Positions 26,302 to 35,763 of a stretch of DNA of 64,000 nucleotides are shown here, piece after piece; position 1 is the first letter of the stretch, and the number at the start of each line of letters is the position of its first letter. The translations under genes and the position numbers were made by a program. Origin of the DNA: Alphaproteobacteria bacterium (GTDB lineage Bacteria; Pseudomonadota; Alphaproteobacteria; Micavibrionales; Micavibrionaceae); NCBI GenBank assembly GCA_009995595.1, contig JAACPE010000001.1:434001-498000 (forward strand), in the 5' to 3' direction. The notes under the pieces are model-generated. The model ran no database searches. It had not been told where the DNA came from and saw only the letters and a program-made list of their open reading frames with translations.

Positions 26302-28743
26302 TTACATATTCATTGAGGCGTAACGAATTGTTTCCGGAGCAGGTGGTGGTGCAGAAGGGGCGACACCACTTAATGCTACGGCTTCTCTAATCTGGCTCAT
26401 GAATTCTCGCGCGGCAACATCCATACCTGCTTCGGCGGCGATATCATCACGAAGGCCAACGCGGTCTTCAACAATACCTGTCGAAATTTGTGTGAAGTAA
26501 GATGATAGCGCACCAGCATATTCTGCCTCAGATACAATACCATCATTCGCCAAAGCTTCTTGGAGTGAAGAAGAATAGGCTATTGTTGCGGCTGTTGCGC
26601 TTTGTGTTGTTACAAATTGTGCAATATCGTCATTGATTTGGCCTTCCACGCGATCAATGAGCGCAGGATCAACGCCCATGGCGCGGGCTTCTTCGATGAC
26701 TTGGCGGATATGCGCCATATCATCATTTGCAACACCGTTTAATAAGACATTAGCATCTGCAACATTTGTAACAGCGTTAAATTCAACAGTTATGACAGAA
26801 ACATCAGGCGCCGATGTGATAACAGCTGGGGCTTCATCTGGTGCAGGGGGCGTCAATGGAGCAGGGGCAGCGCGCGGTGTGAATAAGCTCTCATCGGCAA
26901 CCATTCCTTGAATATGAAGTGCCCCAGCATTCGTTGTTTCTGGGTCCATAACAATAGCAGCAATTTCGGGAACAACGATTGCGATATGCGTATTTAACGC
27001 CATGCCATCATAATGCGCATCTGTGATTTCTATTTCACCAGCATCGGCCGCGCGTAATGCTTCGCCGTAACCATCCATGACGATTGTTGCAACTTGTTGA
27101 ACAGGTTCGTCTGTAACGGCTTGTCCGCCCTGAATTTGGGCTTGAGCGTAAGCGGCCTCAAGATAAGCATTTTCATTGCCTGCGCCTGTGAGGGCAACCA
27201 TTGTTGTAAATTCTGCCGCGGTGTAGTTCCCTACTTCGGTCGTTAAAACAACATCTGGATTGACGTAGTCTGCATCACGGCGGGTTAGTGTTGCATCACG
27301 AAGAACGCGCTCTGATTGTGCTGCTCGGGCAATGTCGTAGTCTGACGCATCGGCTGGGAGTTCAATTCTGTAATCAGCTGTGCCTTCTTCAACAAGAGCA
27401 TCCAACGATCCATACATATTGCCATTTGAATGATGAGCTTGGAGATATTCGGCGCCGTAGACGCGCTCTGGATCCATTTCGCCAACACGCACTTCAATGT
27501 CTGTCACTTCATAAAGTGAAGCAATAGACGCTTCGATTGTTTGGATTTGTTGTGTTGGAAGACTAATACCAGCTTCGCCATTTTCATTGGCTTGAAGCAC
27601 AGCACCAAGAGTTACAACAAGATCTGTTGCAGGGCCTTCTGGAACATCTGTTTCACCGCCTAAAACGGCAACGATTGTTGTTGCTTCTGTAATGGCTTCC
27701 GGGTCGCCTATACGGGCGCGGGCATTAATGCCATCTAATTCTGCTTGGGTGTAATTGCCCAACGATGTTGTCGCCAGAACAATACTCGGGTTCACGTAAG
27801 TCGGATCAAAGTTTGTTGTGATTTCTGTATCTGCTGCGATACGTGATTGTCTTTCTTGGAATGCCAATTGTGATGGTGAGGGCTGGTATAAAGGCTCTGT
27901 GCGATTAAGGCCAGCAAGCTCTGTTTGAATGAACGAAACTGAACTCTCTGAAAACCCATACTCGCCAGCGTTATAGCCAGCAAGGGCGCTGTTATAAGCG
28001 GCCTCAATTTGCGCTGTGACTTCTGGGTTTGGTGTTTGGCTAAAATCATTTGCGCCGCGAATAAGCATAAGATCAGTGAGTGCAGGCTCATATCCATTGG
28101 CAGCCAGTGTAGTTAGTTGCGACACTTCGTCAGCGGTGTAATTTGAAGACAGGCCGCTTACTGTGATATTTGAATTTCTGTAGTCAGGGCTTTGTAGTGT
28201 TCTCTCAGCATCAAGCGCCAATCTATCTTGGCGACCCATAACCACATTATAATATTGTTCACCTACGCTGAGGGCAACAGGAGCTGGCTCTGCGGGTGCT
28301 TGTCCAGCAGGGGCGATGCGTTCAATAATGCTTAAAGGGAGGGCGTCAATAGTAATGGCCCCTGAATTATTAAGCCCAACAATCTCGGCAGCAAAATTAG
28401 AGAGTGCTACTTGTGCTTCGGGCTGACGCGTTGGGTCGATCATGGCAGAGAGATAAACGATGTCCATGACAGCAGTTTGGTTTCCCAAGCGGGCTTGCTG
28501 GAAAGTTTGTTGAATACGCTCTGGCGTGATTTCTTCGGCTAACTCTGTAACGGCAGGGTTGTACCAAGTTGAATTTGGGATGGTGCCTGCAAGACTTGCT
28601 TGACCGCGAACAAGAACATCTCCAGACGCTATTTCAGCAGCGAATTGCTGAGCGGCTTCAACGATTTTTTGCACATCAGAAGTTACATGGCTATCAAGTG
28701 ATAGGCCTAGTCTTTCTGCTTCGTCTAATGTGAGTGTTGCCAC
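26302..28743 (-). CDS. 813-residue acidic protein with four internal repeat units, unknown
   Basis: There is no signal peptide, transmembrane helix or cysteine. Four related units of ~80 residues begin near residues 60 (WYNPAVTELA), 188 (YRNSNITVSG), 316 (YVNPSIVLATT) and 493 (YVNPDVVLTT). The last three share the pattern Y-x-N-x-x-[IV]-x-[LV] then NYTxxE, and each unit ends in an Ala-rich helix with a Gly-containing loop. A Pro/Ala linker (~625-645) leads to a helical C-terminal domain (~650-790). The protein is strongly acidic. It starts with GTG. The gene is monocistronic in appearance and tail-to-tail with the M48 gene. I recognise no family; a cytoplasmic scaffold or a substrate of a signal-independent secretion route is conceivable. 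Confidence 0.75.
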   Translation of the reverse strand: MATLTLDEAERLGLSLDSHVTSDVQKIVEAAQQFAAEIASGDVLVRGQASLAGTIPNSTWYNPAVTELAEEITPERIQQTFQQARLGNQTAVMDIVYLSAMIDPTRQPEAQVALSNFAAEIVGLNNSGAITIDALPLSIIERIAPAGQAPAEPAPVALSVGEQYYNVVMGRQDRLALDAERTLQSPDYRNSNITVSGLSSNYTADEVSQLTTLAANGYEPALTDLMLIRGANDFSQTPNPEVTAQIEAAYNSALAGYNAGEYGFSESSVSFIQTELAGLNRTEPLYQPSPSQLAFQERQSRIAADTEITTNFDPTYVNPSIVLATTSLGNYTQAELDGINARARIGDPEAITEATTIVAVLGGETDVPEGPATDLVVTLGAVLQANENGEAGISLPTQQIQTIEASIASLYEVTDIEVRVGEMDPERVYGAEYLQAHHSNGNMYGSLDALVEEGTADYRIELPADASDYDIARAAQSERVLRDATLTRRDADYVNPDVVLTTEVGNYTAAEFTTMVALTGAGNENAYLEAAYAQAQIQGGQAVTDEPVQQVATIVMDGYGEALRAADAGEIEITDAHYDGMALNTHIAIVVPEIAAIVMDPETTNAGALHIQGMVADESLFTPRAAPAPLTPPAPDEAPAVITSAPDVSVITVEFNAVTNVADANVLLNGVANDDMAHIRQVIEEARAMGVDPALIDRVEGQINDDIAQFVTTQSATAATIAYSSSLQEALANDGIVSEAEYAGALSSYFTQISTGIVEDRVGLRDDIAAEAGMDVAAREFMSQIREAVALSGVAPSAPPPAPETIRYASMNM

Positions 28744-28865
28744 TTATTCTCTACCCTTACTTTAGCGTGCTATCTTTGTGATATGCTTCAAATTATAAGT
28801 AATTATAGTAAATAAAGTGTTATTAATGCGAATTTAGTCTATAAAGCATTGATATATATAGATAA

Positions 28866-29684
28866 TTATGCTTCCATTAATTCAAAAATATCGCCAGAAA
28901 CGTGAATCCCTGCTGCCACAAGCGATCCGCCAAAGCCGCAGCCTCCATCCAATGAGGCGGTTATGTCGTTTAATTGGACCCCCTCATGGCGTGGGTCAAA
29001 CCCCCTTATGACTTTATCGAAAGGCTTATAAGCGCCTGCCATATTATGAAAGCTCTCACCTTGCCACCATAGGCGGTCATTTTGTTCCTCAAGGGGCAAA
29101 TTCGGGTCAAGACCCGCATTAACAAAAAGCGCCGATTTTTGATCATTTATTTGCGTATAAGCGGCGCGATTGTGATGGGTCATGAAGGTTTCAAAACCAT
29201 CTTGTTTTCGAAATTGTGCCTTTATTTTATGCGTCCAACGGGTAAGGGACATGATGCCTTCGCGCGCCGCAGTAATTCCTTCATGGGGGCAAATATCATA
29301 GCTTTTCATCAGCGCGCTCATGCCTGAGCCAAGCATCCATAATAGCGTATCAACAGGGTCACGGCAAAATTGGAGCTGGGTCAAAATGTGAATCATTTCT
29401 TCCTGACCGCCGCGTAAGTAAGTGATGTCATTGGGCCTCATGCCATGAATGGCCAAAACGGCGCGGCGAAAAATTAAAAGCTCATCAATGACTTCGCGTG
29501 ATTGATCGCCATGGCCTGTATAATTGCCCAGATAAACGAGGCGATCACCAGGCGCGATGCGCTCATAAATAGCGTTATGAAGCCCCTCTAGGCGTGTGCA
29601 ATCGCCATGGATACTTGAGACAGCCCAAATGCGATTGGGCGTGCCTAAAGACCTAAATTTATTATCATTTTGCAATGTGCACAT
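28866..29684 (-). CDS. Calcineurin-like phosphoesterase-fold protein lacking canonical metal ligands
   Basis: 272 residues from ATG 29684 (TTG 29705 is possible). The order of blocks follows the PPP/bis(5'-nucleosyl)tetraphosphatase family, but each metal-binding motif is altered: GDxHG is SSIHG (about 23-27), GDYxDRG is GNYTGHG (about 53-59), and RGNHE is RGGQEE (91-96). The later FVNAGLDPNLPLEEQ corresponds to VHAGLRPxxxLxxQ, and the final GGCGFGGSLVAAGI to the GGCVxGGxLxAL end. The fold is therefore clear while the usual two-metal site is not, suggesting a pseudophosphatase or a different activity. It has no close operon partner. Confidence 0.75.
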   Translation of the reverse strand: MCTLQNDNKFRSLGTPNRIWAVSSIHGDCTRLEGLHNAIYERIAPGDRLVYLGNYTGHGDQSREVIDELLIFRRAVLAIHGMRPNDITYLRGGQEEMIHILTQLQFCRDPVDTLLWMLGSGMSALMKSYDICPHEGITAAREGIMSLTRWTHKIKAQFRKQDGFETFMTHHNRAAYTQINDQKSALFVNAGLDPNLPLEEQNDRLWWQGESFHNMAGAYKPFDKVIRGFDPRHEGVQLNDITASLDGGCGFGGSLVAAGIHVSGDIFELMEA

Positions 29685-29796
29685 TGGTGGCGTGAACCTT
29701 GGCAAAGGGTGAATGGTATACAGGCAGGAAAGAACTTCCTAGAATCATTCTATTATATAGTAAAATCAGGGGTTTGGGATATTAATTACAAAAATG

Positions 29797-30948
29797 TTAA
29801 GGATGTGTGCTTCTTAGACCAATTTTAGTGATGCAAGAAAGACTGTCCCTTAACTGCACCTCTGATCGTGCCTCAATGGCTTCGGGTGTTGACAGTATGG
29901 CAGATATCATTTGCGCGAAATTTTGTTGTTTTGTGAGGACATCAATTGTGGCTTGTTCTGATGTTTTAGGATCAATTCCTTGTGAGACAGATCTTAGTTT
30001 ATGCACAAACTGGGCAAGTGCAGGTGCGCCCCTCATTTCAGTTTTAAGACACATCAGGTTAAACCGTGAGGCAGGACAAACGCCAGTAAAACTCTCACCA
30101 GAAGGGCTCGTCCGAGGCCGTTTTAGGACATTGAAATGACGAATATTATTGATGGCGGCTTCTATATCATTTGGGTCGGGGTCTCTATGAGTGCTGCCTT
30201 TACATGATGCCAAAAGGGATGAAACTGCAACGGGCAGGCGACCATCCATTAATGCTTGAGCCTGTGGATGGGCAATTAACTCTAATGTTTCGCGCAGACC
30301 GCTGTTTTTTAAACTTGTGTATTGTGGATTTGTTTCCAGTTCTCGTTCAATGGCTTTGCCAAGATCTGTGACCGTGCCTGCAATCCATTTCATCGCAAGG
30401 CCATATTCAGGGTAATTGCGCATGAATTCATAGCCATCAATAAGTTGTCTGTTGTTCAGATTAACGTTTGATGTATCAGGGTTTTTATCTTGGGGGTATT
30501 CCGCACGATGAAAATCCCGATCAATATGCATAGGGCTGCTTTCTTCATGCGATTTATTGCCAAACGAAGCGGGCATGATGGCGGGCATAAGGTGAGGATG
30601 GTCGAACTCCCTTACGCCCTCATCAAGTGTGAGTTGGGTTAAAGCATTTTCGAGGGCTTCTTTTATAGACCATTCAGGAAAGAGCGTATTAAGCCCTGCA
30701 CTGACCGAGGTACGGTTTGTAAGCGCCATCAGTGTGGCATCTTGCCTGTTTAAAACGCCATTTTCAAAGTCTTGAGATAGGATGTGTGTGTAAGCGCGTT
30801 CGCCTGGGCTAGATGGAATTTTACCATTACTGACGCTATGAAAAGGGCAACCAGACGCTTTTTCAAATTGAGTAGCAGGATAAGCGGCATAAGTCTCTGC
30901 GGCTTTATCTAAGATTTTGCGGGCAATGTTTCTTAACGCAATATTCAT
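29797..30948 (-). CDS. Hypothetical protein, unknown
   Basis: 383 residues from ATG 30948 (a TTG at 30987 is the other option; no ribosome-binding site is seen for either). The N-terminus contains ASGCPFH, an acidic/His-rich stretch (MHIDRDFHRAEYPQ) in the first half, and a long helical C-terminal half with CKGSTHRDPDPND and VCPASRFNLMC. There is no signal peptide or transmembrane helix. I recognise no family. Codon use and start/stop spacing look like those of neighbouring genes, and the long uninterrupted frame supports coding. It is followed downstream by the phosphatase-fold gene after about 110 bases. Confidence 0.65.
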   Translation of the reverse strand: MNIALRNIARKILDKAAETYAAYPATQFEKASGCPFHSVSNGKIPSSPGERAYTHILSQDFENGVLNRQDATLMALTNRTSVSAGLNTLFPEWSIKEALENALTQLTLDEGVREFDHPHLMPAIMPASFGNKSHEESSPMHIDRDFHRAEYPQDKNPDTSNVNLNNRQLIDGYEFMRNYPEYGLAMKWIAGTVTDLGKAIERELETNPQYTSLKNSGLRETLELIAHPQAQALMDGRLPVAVSSLLASCKGSTHRDPDPNDIEAAINNIRHFNVLKRPRTSPSGESFTGVCPASRFNLMCLKTEMRGAPALAQFVHKLRSVSQGIDPKTSEQATIDVLTKQQNFAQMISAILSTPEAIEARSEVQLRDSLSCITKIGLRSTHP

Positions 30949-31016
30949 ATTTATGGAAACATAAACTATTTCTGATTGATCGCGCAAATTTCAGAATCAA
31001 AAACGAGATAAAAGAC

Positions 31017-31051
31017 AAAAAAATCCCCGCACCAGTTAAGGGACGGGGATT
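31017..31051 (-). terminator. Rho-independent terminator after carD (minus strand)
   Basis: The stem AATCCCCG / CGGGGATT (31022-31029 and 31044-31051), read on the minus strand, is followed by seven T residues. A second short palindrome, GACGTTTTAACGTC (31068-31081), lies between it and the carD stop. Confidence 0.85.
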
Positions 31052-31099
31052 AATACAAAGGAGGTTTGACGTTTTAACGTCGTGTACTAAGCAACGGGG

Positions 31100-31669
31100 T
31101 TAGGCTGCTTTTGTTTTTCTCATTGGCTGTTCTTCAACCAAAAGGGCATCATTGGCAGCTTTTTTGGCTTCCTGATCAATACCCATAAGTTTTTCAAGGC
31201 GAATAATCGCTTTATCTTCTGTTGTTTTCTCAACAATCGCAACTTCACGTGCAAGACGCTCCATCGCTGATTGGTAGATTTGACGCTCTGAGTAAGATTG
31301 CTCTGAATCCGCTTCGTTACGTTTAAGGTCACGAAGAACTTCTGCAATCATCACTGGGTCGCCAGAATTGATTTTGAGTTCGTATTCTTGGGCACGGCGG
31401 CTCCACATAGTGCGGCGCAAGCGTGCGTTACCCTGAAGGGTTTTCAGCGCGTCTTTAAGACGTGATGTTGTGCAAAGCTTACGTAGACCGGATTCTTTCG
31501 CCTTCATCATAGGGATCTTAAGGCGCATACGATCTTTTTCGAAGTTGATTGCGTAAAGCTTGATTTCCATACCAGAAATACTTGCAGTCTCAATACCTTC
31601 GATTTGTCCAACGCCGTGCGCCGGGTAAACTACGTAATCACCTTTTGCGAAATTATCATTATCAGCCAT
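31100..31669 (-). CDS. carD: CarD/CdnL-family transcription factor
   Basis: CarD/CdnL binds the RNA polymerase beta subunit and stabilises the open complex, notably at rRNA promoters. The 189 residues begin with the Tudor-like interaction domain (FAKGDYVVYPAHGVGQIEGI through FEKDRMRLKIPM), followed by the helical DNA-contacting domain (RRTMWSRRAQEYELKINSGD, VLRDLKRNEAD, SYSERQIYQSAMERLAREVA). Alphaproteobacterial homologues have the same length. The gene ends in a strong terminator. Upstream, 31670-31966 is an AT-rich 297-base gap in which I see no gene; it should hold the carD promoter. Confidence 0.96.
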   Translation of the reverse strand: MADNDNFAKGDYVVYPAHGVGQIEGIETASISGMEIKLYAINFEKDRMRLKIPMMKAKESGLRKLCTTSRLKDALKTLQGNARLRRTMWSRRAQEYELKINSGDPVMIAEVLRDLKRNEADSEQSYSERQIYQSAMERLAREVAIVEKTTEDKAIIRLEKLMGIDQEAKKAANDALLVEEQPMRKTKAA

Positions 31670-31966
31670 GCTTTTATTTACCTTTCAGAGTTAATATTTT
31701 TTATAGTCATTTTCACCTGCGACATGATTGCAAGAGCCATGCCGTTTTGGTGTTCCTATAGGAAACGATTGGTTGTTTTATCTGAATAATTCGTGTTTAT
31801 TGCAAAGGTCTTATTTAAATGCCCGTTGCGTCACGCCCTGTTCAACCGCTCATCGTTAAGCTATGGCGAGACTATAGTTAATTTTTTATTAAATTTCAAC
31901 TAAAATCTTTAAAGCTCTTGTATTTCAAGGGGTTTTGGCGTGTTTTGAAAGCTAATTTTAACAGAA

Positions 31967-32302
31967 TTAGTCGCCTTCTCCGGGGGATTCGCTGAAAAAT
32001 TTCATCTTATCGGGGATGGTCTTGTATTCTTCGGCGGTGGGGAGGGCTTCTTTTTGTTGTGTGATAACAGGCCATTTTTCAGAATATTTACGATTCATCT
32101 CCAGCCATTTCTCGGCGGCAGGATCCGTGTCTGGCAAAATGGCGTCAATCGGGCATTCTGGCTCACAAACGCCGCAATCAATACATTCATCGGGATGAAT
32201 AACAAGCGTGTTTTCACCTTCATAAAAGCAATCCACAGGGCACACTTCCACACAATCAGTGTGTTTACACATAATACAAACATCGGTAACAACGAAGGTC
32301 AT
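31967..32302 (-). CDS. fdxA: 7Fe ferredoxin FdxA
   Basis: A 111-residue [3Fe-4S][4Fe-4S] ferredoxin for low-potential electron transfer. The cysteines are at 9, 12, 17, 21 and 25 ([17 protein letters not shown]) and 40, 43, 46, 50 ([11 protein letters not shown]), matching the FdxA pattern of alphaproteobacteria, in which the residue between Cys9 and Cys17 decides the 3Fe site. The C-terminal ~50 residues ([12 protein letters not shown]-like region through [13 protein letters not shown]) are the usual family extension. The start ATG overlaps the stop of the upstream LD-carboxypeptidase gene (ATGA), so the two are translationally coupled. In many alphaproteobacteria fdxA lies next to carD, as here. 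Confidence 0.96.
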   Translation of the reverse strand: MTFVVTDVCIMCKHTDCVEVCPVDCFYEGENTLVIHPDECIDCGVCEPECPIDAILPDTDPAAEKWLEMNRKYSEKWPVITQQKEALPTAEEYKTIPDKMKFFSESPGEGD

Positions 32303-33195
32303 GCAGGTGCTTTAAAGGAAAGAGTCCCATTTTTCAAGAGGGCAGTTGCACCAATTGGAAGAGTTATTAGACGATCCTCGTGGCCAAAGGGGGCATCCAT
32401 AATAATAGGAATAGTTAAGCTGTCAGTATGTTCCAAAACAATATCTTTAAGGCTAAATCCAAAAGGGCGGTTCTCGCTGTCTTTTATGTCGCTGAAACTT
32501 CCTATGATAAGGCCCGAGATGTTTTGTAAAACGCCCGCATTTTTTAAATGGCAGAGCATCCTGTCGTAACGGCTGATATGATCGCCGACATCTTCAAGTA
32601 TGAGAATGGCATTTCGGGTATCAGGGAGGAAAGGTGTGCCGAGTAATGTTTGAAATAGGCTTAAATTGCCCCCTAGTAATACTCCTTCTGCTTCACCATC
32701 TCTTACAATTTTACAGCCAGATAAATCGATAGCACCAGTATTGGCCGATAACATCGCCATACATTGATCATAATCGGGGTGATTTTCGAGTTCGCGGAAT
32801 AAAGGGCCGTGATACCCGATAAGTCCTGTCATTTTATAAATAGCATTGAGCAGTATTGTCAGATCACTATAGCCTATAAGTATTTTAGGGTTTTGGCGGA
32901 TCAGATCAAAGTCAATTTTATCCATCATCGTACAAGCACGGTTGCCCCCACGGGAGCTAAAGATAGCTTTGACATCCGGATTGGCAAAAAGCGCATTAAG
33001 TGCCTCTGCCTTTTCTTGACCTGTTCCCGCAACTTGTCCGACACGCTTAAGCGTTTGTGGATGTATATAGGTTTTATATCCTTTGGATTCTATAAAAGCT
33101 TTAGCCTTTAAGACGTCATCTTCTTCAACCCAACAAGACGTCGACATAACGCCAATTGTGTCACCTTTTTTTAGAGGAAGAGGAAAATGAGCCAT
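32299..33195 (-). CDS. ldcA: LD-carboxypeptidase (S66 family)
   Basis: S66 peptidases remove the terminal D-Ala of murein tetrapeptides during cytoplasmic cell-wall recycling; MccF relatives cleave microcin C-type compounds. In 298 residues the family marks are [10 protein letters not shown] near the start, FSSRGGNRA, the nucleophile Ser110 in IGYSDLT, the catalytic Glu in [15 protein letters not shown], and the His in [13 protein letters not shown]. There is no signal peptide, consistent with a cytoplasmic enzyme. It sits between photolyase (8 bases upstream) and fdxA (overlap) on the same strand, apparently a mixed operon. Confidence 0.9.
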   Translation of the reverse strand: MAHFPLPLKKGDTIGVMSTSCWVEEDDVLKAKAFIESKGYKTYIHPQTLKRVGQVAGTGQEKAEALNALFANPDVKAIFSSRGGNRACTMMDKIDFDLIRQNPKILIGYSDLTILLNAIYKMTGLIGYHGPLFRELENHPDYDQCMAMLSANTGAIDLSGCKIVRDGEAEGVLLGGNLSLFQTLLGTPFLPDTRNAILILEDVGDHISRYDRMLCHLKNAGVLQNISGLIIGSFSDIKDSENRPFGFSLKDIVLEHTDSLTIPIIMDAPFGHEDRLITLPIGATALLKNGTLSFKAPA

Positions 33196-33203
33196 AAAAA
33201 TTA

Positions 33204-34652
33204 TTATGCCGCATCTTCTTGTTTTGTCGACTGAAAAGCCTCTAAGGCACGGTCACGAGCGGCAGGGTGATCGACAATTGGCTCGGGATAGGTTTCACCC
33301 AGTTTTACGCCAGCTTCGGCTAAGATCATTGGCGGGGCTTCCCATGGGGCGTGAATATGGGTGCTGTCAAGCTTGGCCAGCTCTGGAACGTATTTACGGA
33401 TATATGCGCCGTCTCCATCAAATTTCTTACTTTGTAAGAGGGGGTTAAAGATTCGGAAATATGGGGCTGCATCGGCGCCGCATCCTGCGATCCATTGCCA
33501 GCTTGCGGAATTGCTAGCAAGGTCTGCATCAAACAGGCAGTCCCAAAACCATTCTTCGCCTTTATGCCAGTGAATGAGAAGGTTTTTAACCAAGAATGAC
33601 CCAACAATCATCCGCACACGGTTATGCATATAGCCTGTCTGGTAAAGCTCGCGCATACCGGCGTCAACAATGGGGTAACCTGTTTGCCCGCGTTGCCAAC
33701 GGCGAAGGTCTTCACTGTTTTTATCCGACCAAGGAAAATTATTAAATTTTTGATTTAGGTTTTCCCATGTGATCGTAGGAAAATAATAGAGGAGAGAGTA
33801 GGAAAATTCGCGCCAGCCTAGCTCACTGAGGAAATGGTCACGGTCTTTTTCCCACCCTTCAATTGTTCCGCGTTGTTTGGCGGCGTACCATGCGGTGTTA
33901 GGGGATATAAGCCCATGGCGTAAATAGGCGGCGAGGCGTGATGTGTAGCCATCAGCAGGGTGGTTGCGCCCTTCTTTATAATTGGAGAGGCCAGAATCAA
34001 GAAAATCATTGAGGCGTTTATTTGCTCCTGTTTCCGATATATCCCAGTTTTGGATAATCTCATCGCCCCAGTTGCGCGTGGGCAGTAAATCCAGATCAGC
34101 AAGCGAGAGATTGCTTTTATAATCCGAAAAAATCATATTGGTTGGCTTGGGTAAAGGCTCGCGCGGTTCTTCGGCGCTTAGGCAGCCGCGTTTATAATAA
34201 GGGGTAAAGACTTTATAGGGCGTGCCGTCGTCTTTTGTGATCTTCCATGGCTCCCAGAGGAGCGAGCCATTATGGCTTTGTCCTGTTATGTTATTATCAT
34301 CGAGCCAAGATTTAATCTCTTTGTCACGTTTAATCCGCCATGGCTCGTAACATCTGTTCCAATAGACGCCTTTTGCGTTTGTATCGGTGACGAGGGTTTG
34401 GATAATGTCTTGTGCTTTGCCTTTAAATAGTTGGAGCGTTCCGCCCAAATCTTTATTGAGGGTATAAAGGGCGTGATGCAAAAAAACACGCGAGGCACCG
34501 CCTATTTTCCAGTCGCCAGCGTTTTCATCATCAAGGATGAAGATAGGGAGTATTGGCTCTCCAGAGGCATGAGCAGCGTGGAGGGCAGGATTATCGGCAA
34601 GGCGCAGGTCTTGGCGAAACCAAACAATAAGAGGGGAGGCTTTGTCTGTCAT
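33204..34652 (-). CDS. phrB: Deoxyribodipyrimidine photolyase
   Basis: This flavoenzyme repairs cyclobutane pyrimidine dimers with blue light. The 482 residues comprise the N-terminal antenna-binding alpha/beta domain (IVWFRQDLRLADNPAL) and the FAD-binding helical domain with LGWREFSYSLLYYFPTI, WQRGQTGYPIVDAGMREL, MHNRVRMIVGSFL and the closing ASNSASWQWIAGCGADAAPY, which are class I CPD-photolyase signatures. A (6-4) photolyase or cryptochrome is less likely given these motifs. ATG 34652 is used; a GTG lies two codons earlier. It suggests that the organism meets sunlight. Confidence 0.95.
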   Translation of the reverse strand: MTDKASPLIVWFRQDLRLADNPALHAAHASGEPILPIFILDDENAGDWKIGGASRVFLHHALYTLNKDLGGTLQLFKGKAQDIIQTLVTDTNAKGVYWNRCYEPWRIKRDKEIKSWLDDNNITGQSHNGSLLWEPWKITKDDGTPYKVFTPYYKRGCLSAEEPREPLPKPTNMIFSDYKSNLSLADLDLLPTRNWGDEIIQNWDISETGANKRLNDFLDSGLSNYKEGRNHPADGYTSRLAAYLRHGLISPNTAWYAAKQRGTIEGWEKDRDHFLSELGWREFSYSLLYYFPTITWENLNQKFNNFPWSDKNSEDLRRWQRGQTGYPIVDAGMRELYQTGYMHNRVRMIVGSFLVKNLLIHWHKGEEWFWDCLFDADLASNSASWQWIAGCGADAAPYFRIFNPLLQSKKFDGDGAYIRKYVPELAKLDSTHIHAPWEAPPMILAEAGVKLGETYPEPIVDHPAARDRALEAFQSTKQEDAA

Positions 34653-34698
34653 AACCACACGCTATAGCGAATTGGGCAGGATAAACAGTTAAATTTGT

Positions 34699-35664
34699 TT
34701 AACCGTCTGTGGTAATTTTTTCTATCAGATGTTGTAAAATTTCATCTGATTTAAGGTTGGGCACTTGGCATGTCCCTGCCGCGTGGTGACCACCCCCGCC
34801 ATATTGCAGCATAAGCTTACCCACATCTGTTTTGCTTGTTTTATTTAAGATAGATTTTCCTGTGGCAAAGACAGTGTTTTGCTTATTCTTACCCCATAAA
34901 ATATGGATTGAAATATTGCATTGTGGGAAAAGCGCGTAAATCATAAAGCGATTTGCCGCCCAGATTGTCTCTTCCTGACGTAGATCAAGAATAACAAGAT
35001 TGTCTTCAACATGGGCGCATCGTTCAATTTGCTCACGCGCTTTTTGGGCGTGTGATTCGTACAGCTCAACGCGCTCTTTCACGTCAGAGAGGGCAAGAAG
35101 CTGATCGACATGCTCTGCTTCGCGGCACTCATCAATCAGTTTCATCATAAGTTGATAGTTTGAAATATTAAAATCGCGAAAACGCCCTAATCCTGTACGC
35201 GCATCCATGATAAAGCTTAAAAGCTCCCACCCTTGCGGATCAATAATGTCATCGCGCGTAAAAGCAGCAGAATCGGCCTTGTCAACGGCCTCCATCATGC
35301 CACCTGTGAGTTTGGGGAAGGCCGCATCGCCACCAAAATAATCATAGACAACGCGCGCCGCCGATGGGGCATCAGTGTGAATAACATGGTTTTTCGGTTT
35401 GTCTTTAACGCGCTCTGCCTCACTGGCGTGGTGATCAAACGCAAGATAGACGCCTTTAACATATGGCAAGTTGGTTGTGATGTCGTTTGGGCCAACCTCA
35501 ACAAGACCATCTTGCATATCTTTTGGATGGGCAAAGCTGATATCATCAATGATGCCAAGATCTTTCATAAGAACGGCGCAAACAAGACCGTCCATGTCAG
35601 AACGAGTAATCAGGCGATATTTTTTGTTTTCTTCGGGAAGGATTTTTGCAGCAGCGTTAGACAT
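34699..35664 (-). CDS. DHH-family phosphoesterase
   Basis: 321 residues. The N-terminal DHH domain has the metal motifs ITRSDMDGLVCA and LAFDHHASE plus a later Asp in VDKADS; the C-terminal DHHA1 domain has VFATGKSILNKTSKTDVGKL and QYGGGGHHAAGTCQ. Families with this layout include exopolyphosphatases, oligoribonuclease NrnA and RecJ-like enzymes; length and domains fit NrnA/exopolyphosphatase-like proteins rather than RecJ. Which substrate is used cannot be read from sequence. It lies about 100 bases downstream of clpX on the same strand. Confidence 0.85.
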   Translation of the reverse strand: MSNAAAKILPEENKKYRLITRSDMDGLVCAVLMKDLGIIDDISFAHPKDMQDGLVEVGPNDITTNLPYVKGVYLAFDHHASEAERVKDKPKNHVIHTDAPSAARVVYDYFGGDAAFPKLTGGMMEAVDKADSAAFTRDDIIDPQGWELLSFIMDARTGLGRFRDFNISNYQLMMKLIDECREAEHVDQLLALSDVKERVELYESHAQKAREQIERCAHVEDNLVILDLRQEETIWAANRFMIYALFPQCNISIHILWGKNKQNTVFATGKSILNKTSKTDVGKLMLQYGGGGHHAAGTCQVPNLKSDEILQHLIEKITTDG

Positions 35665-35763
35665 TCAATGACTCCTTGATATGAAAAGGCGCATCGCCCT
35701 TATGAATTAAATACGCCTTATAGTGTAGGGTTAAGGCGTAAAGAAATAGTTACTCGGTGCAGA

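Noticed and set aside
31670-31966. Search for an RNA gene in the 297-base gap upstream of carD
   Set aside because: I see no tRNA-like T-loop, no strong stem set and no ORF with a ribosome-binding site; it is AT-rich promoter-type sequence.
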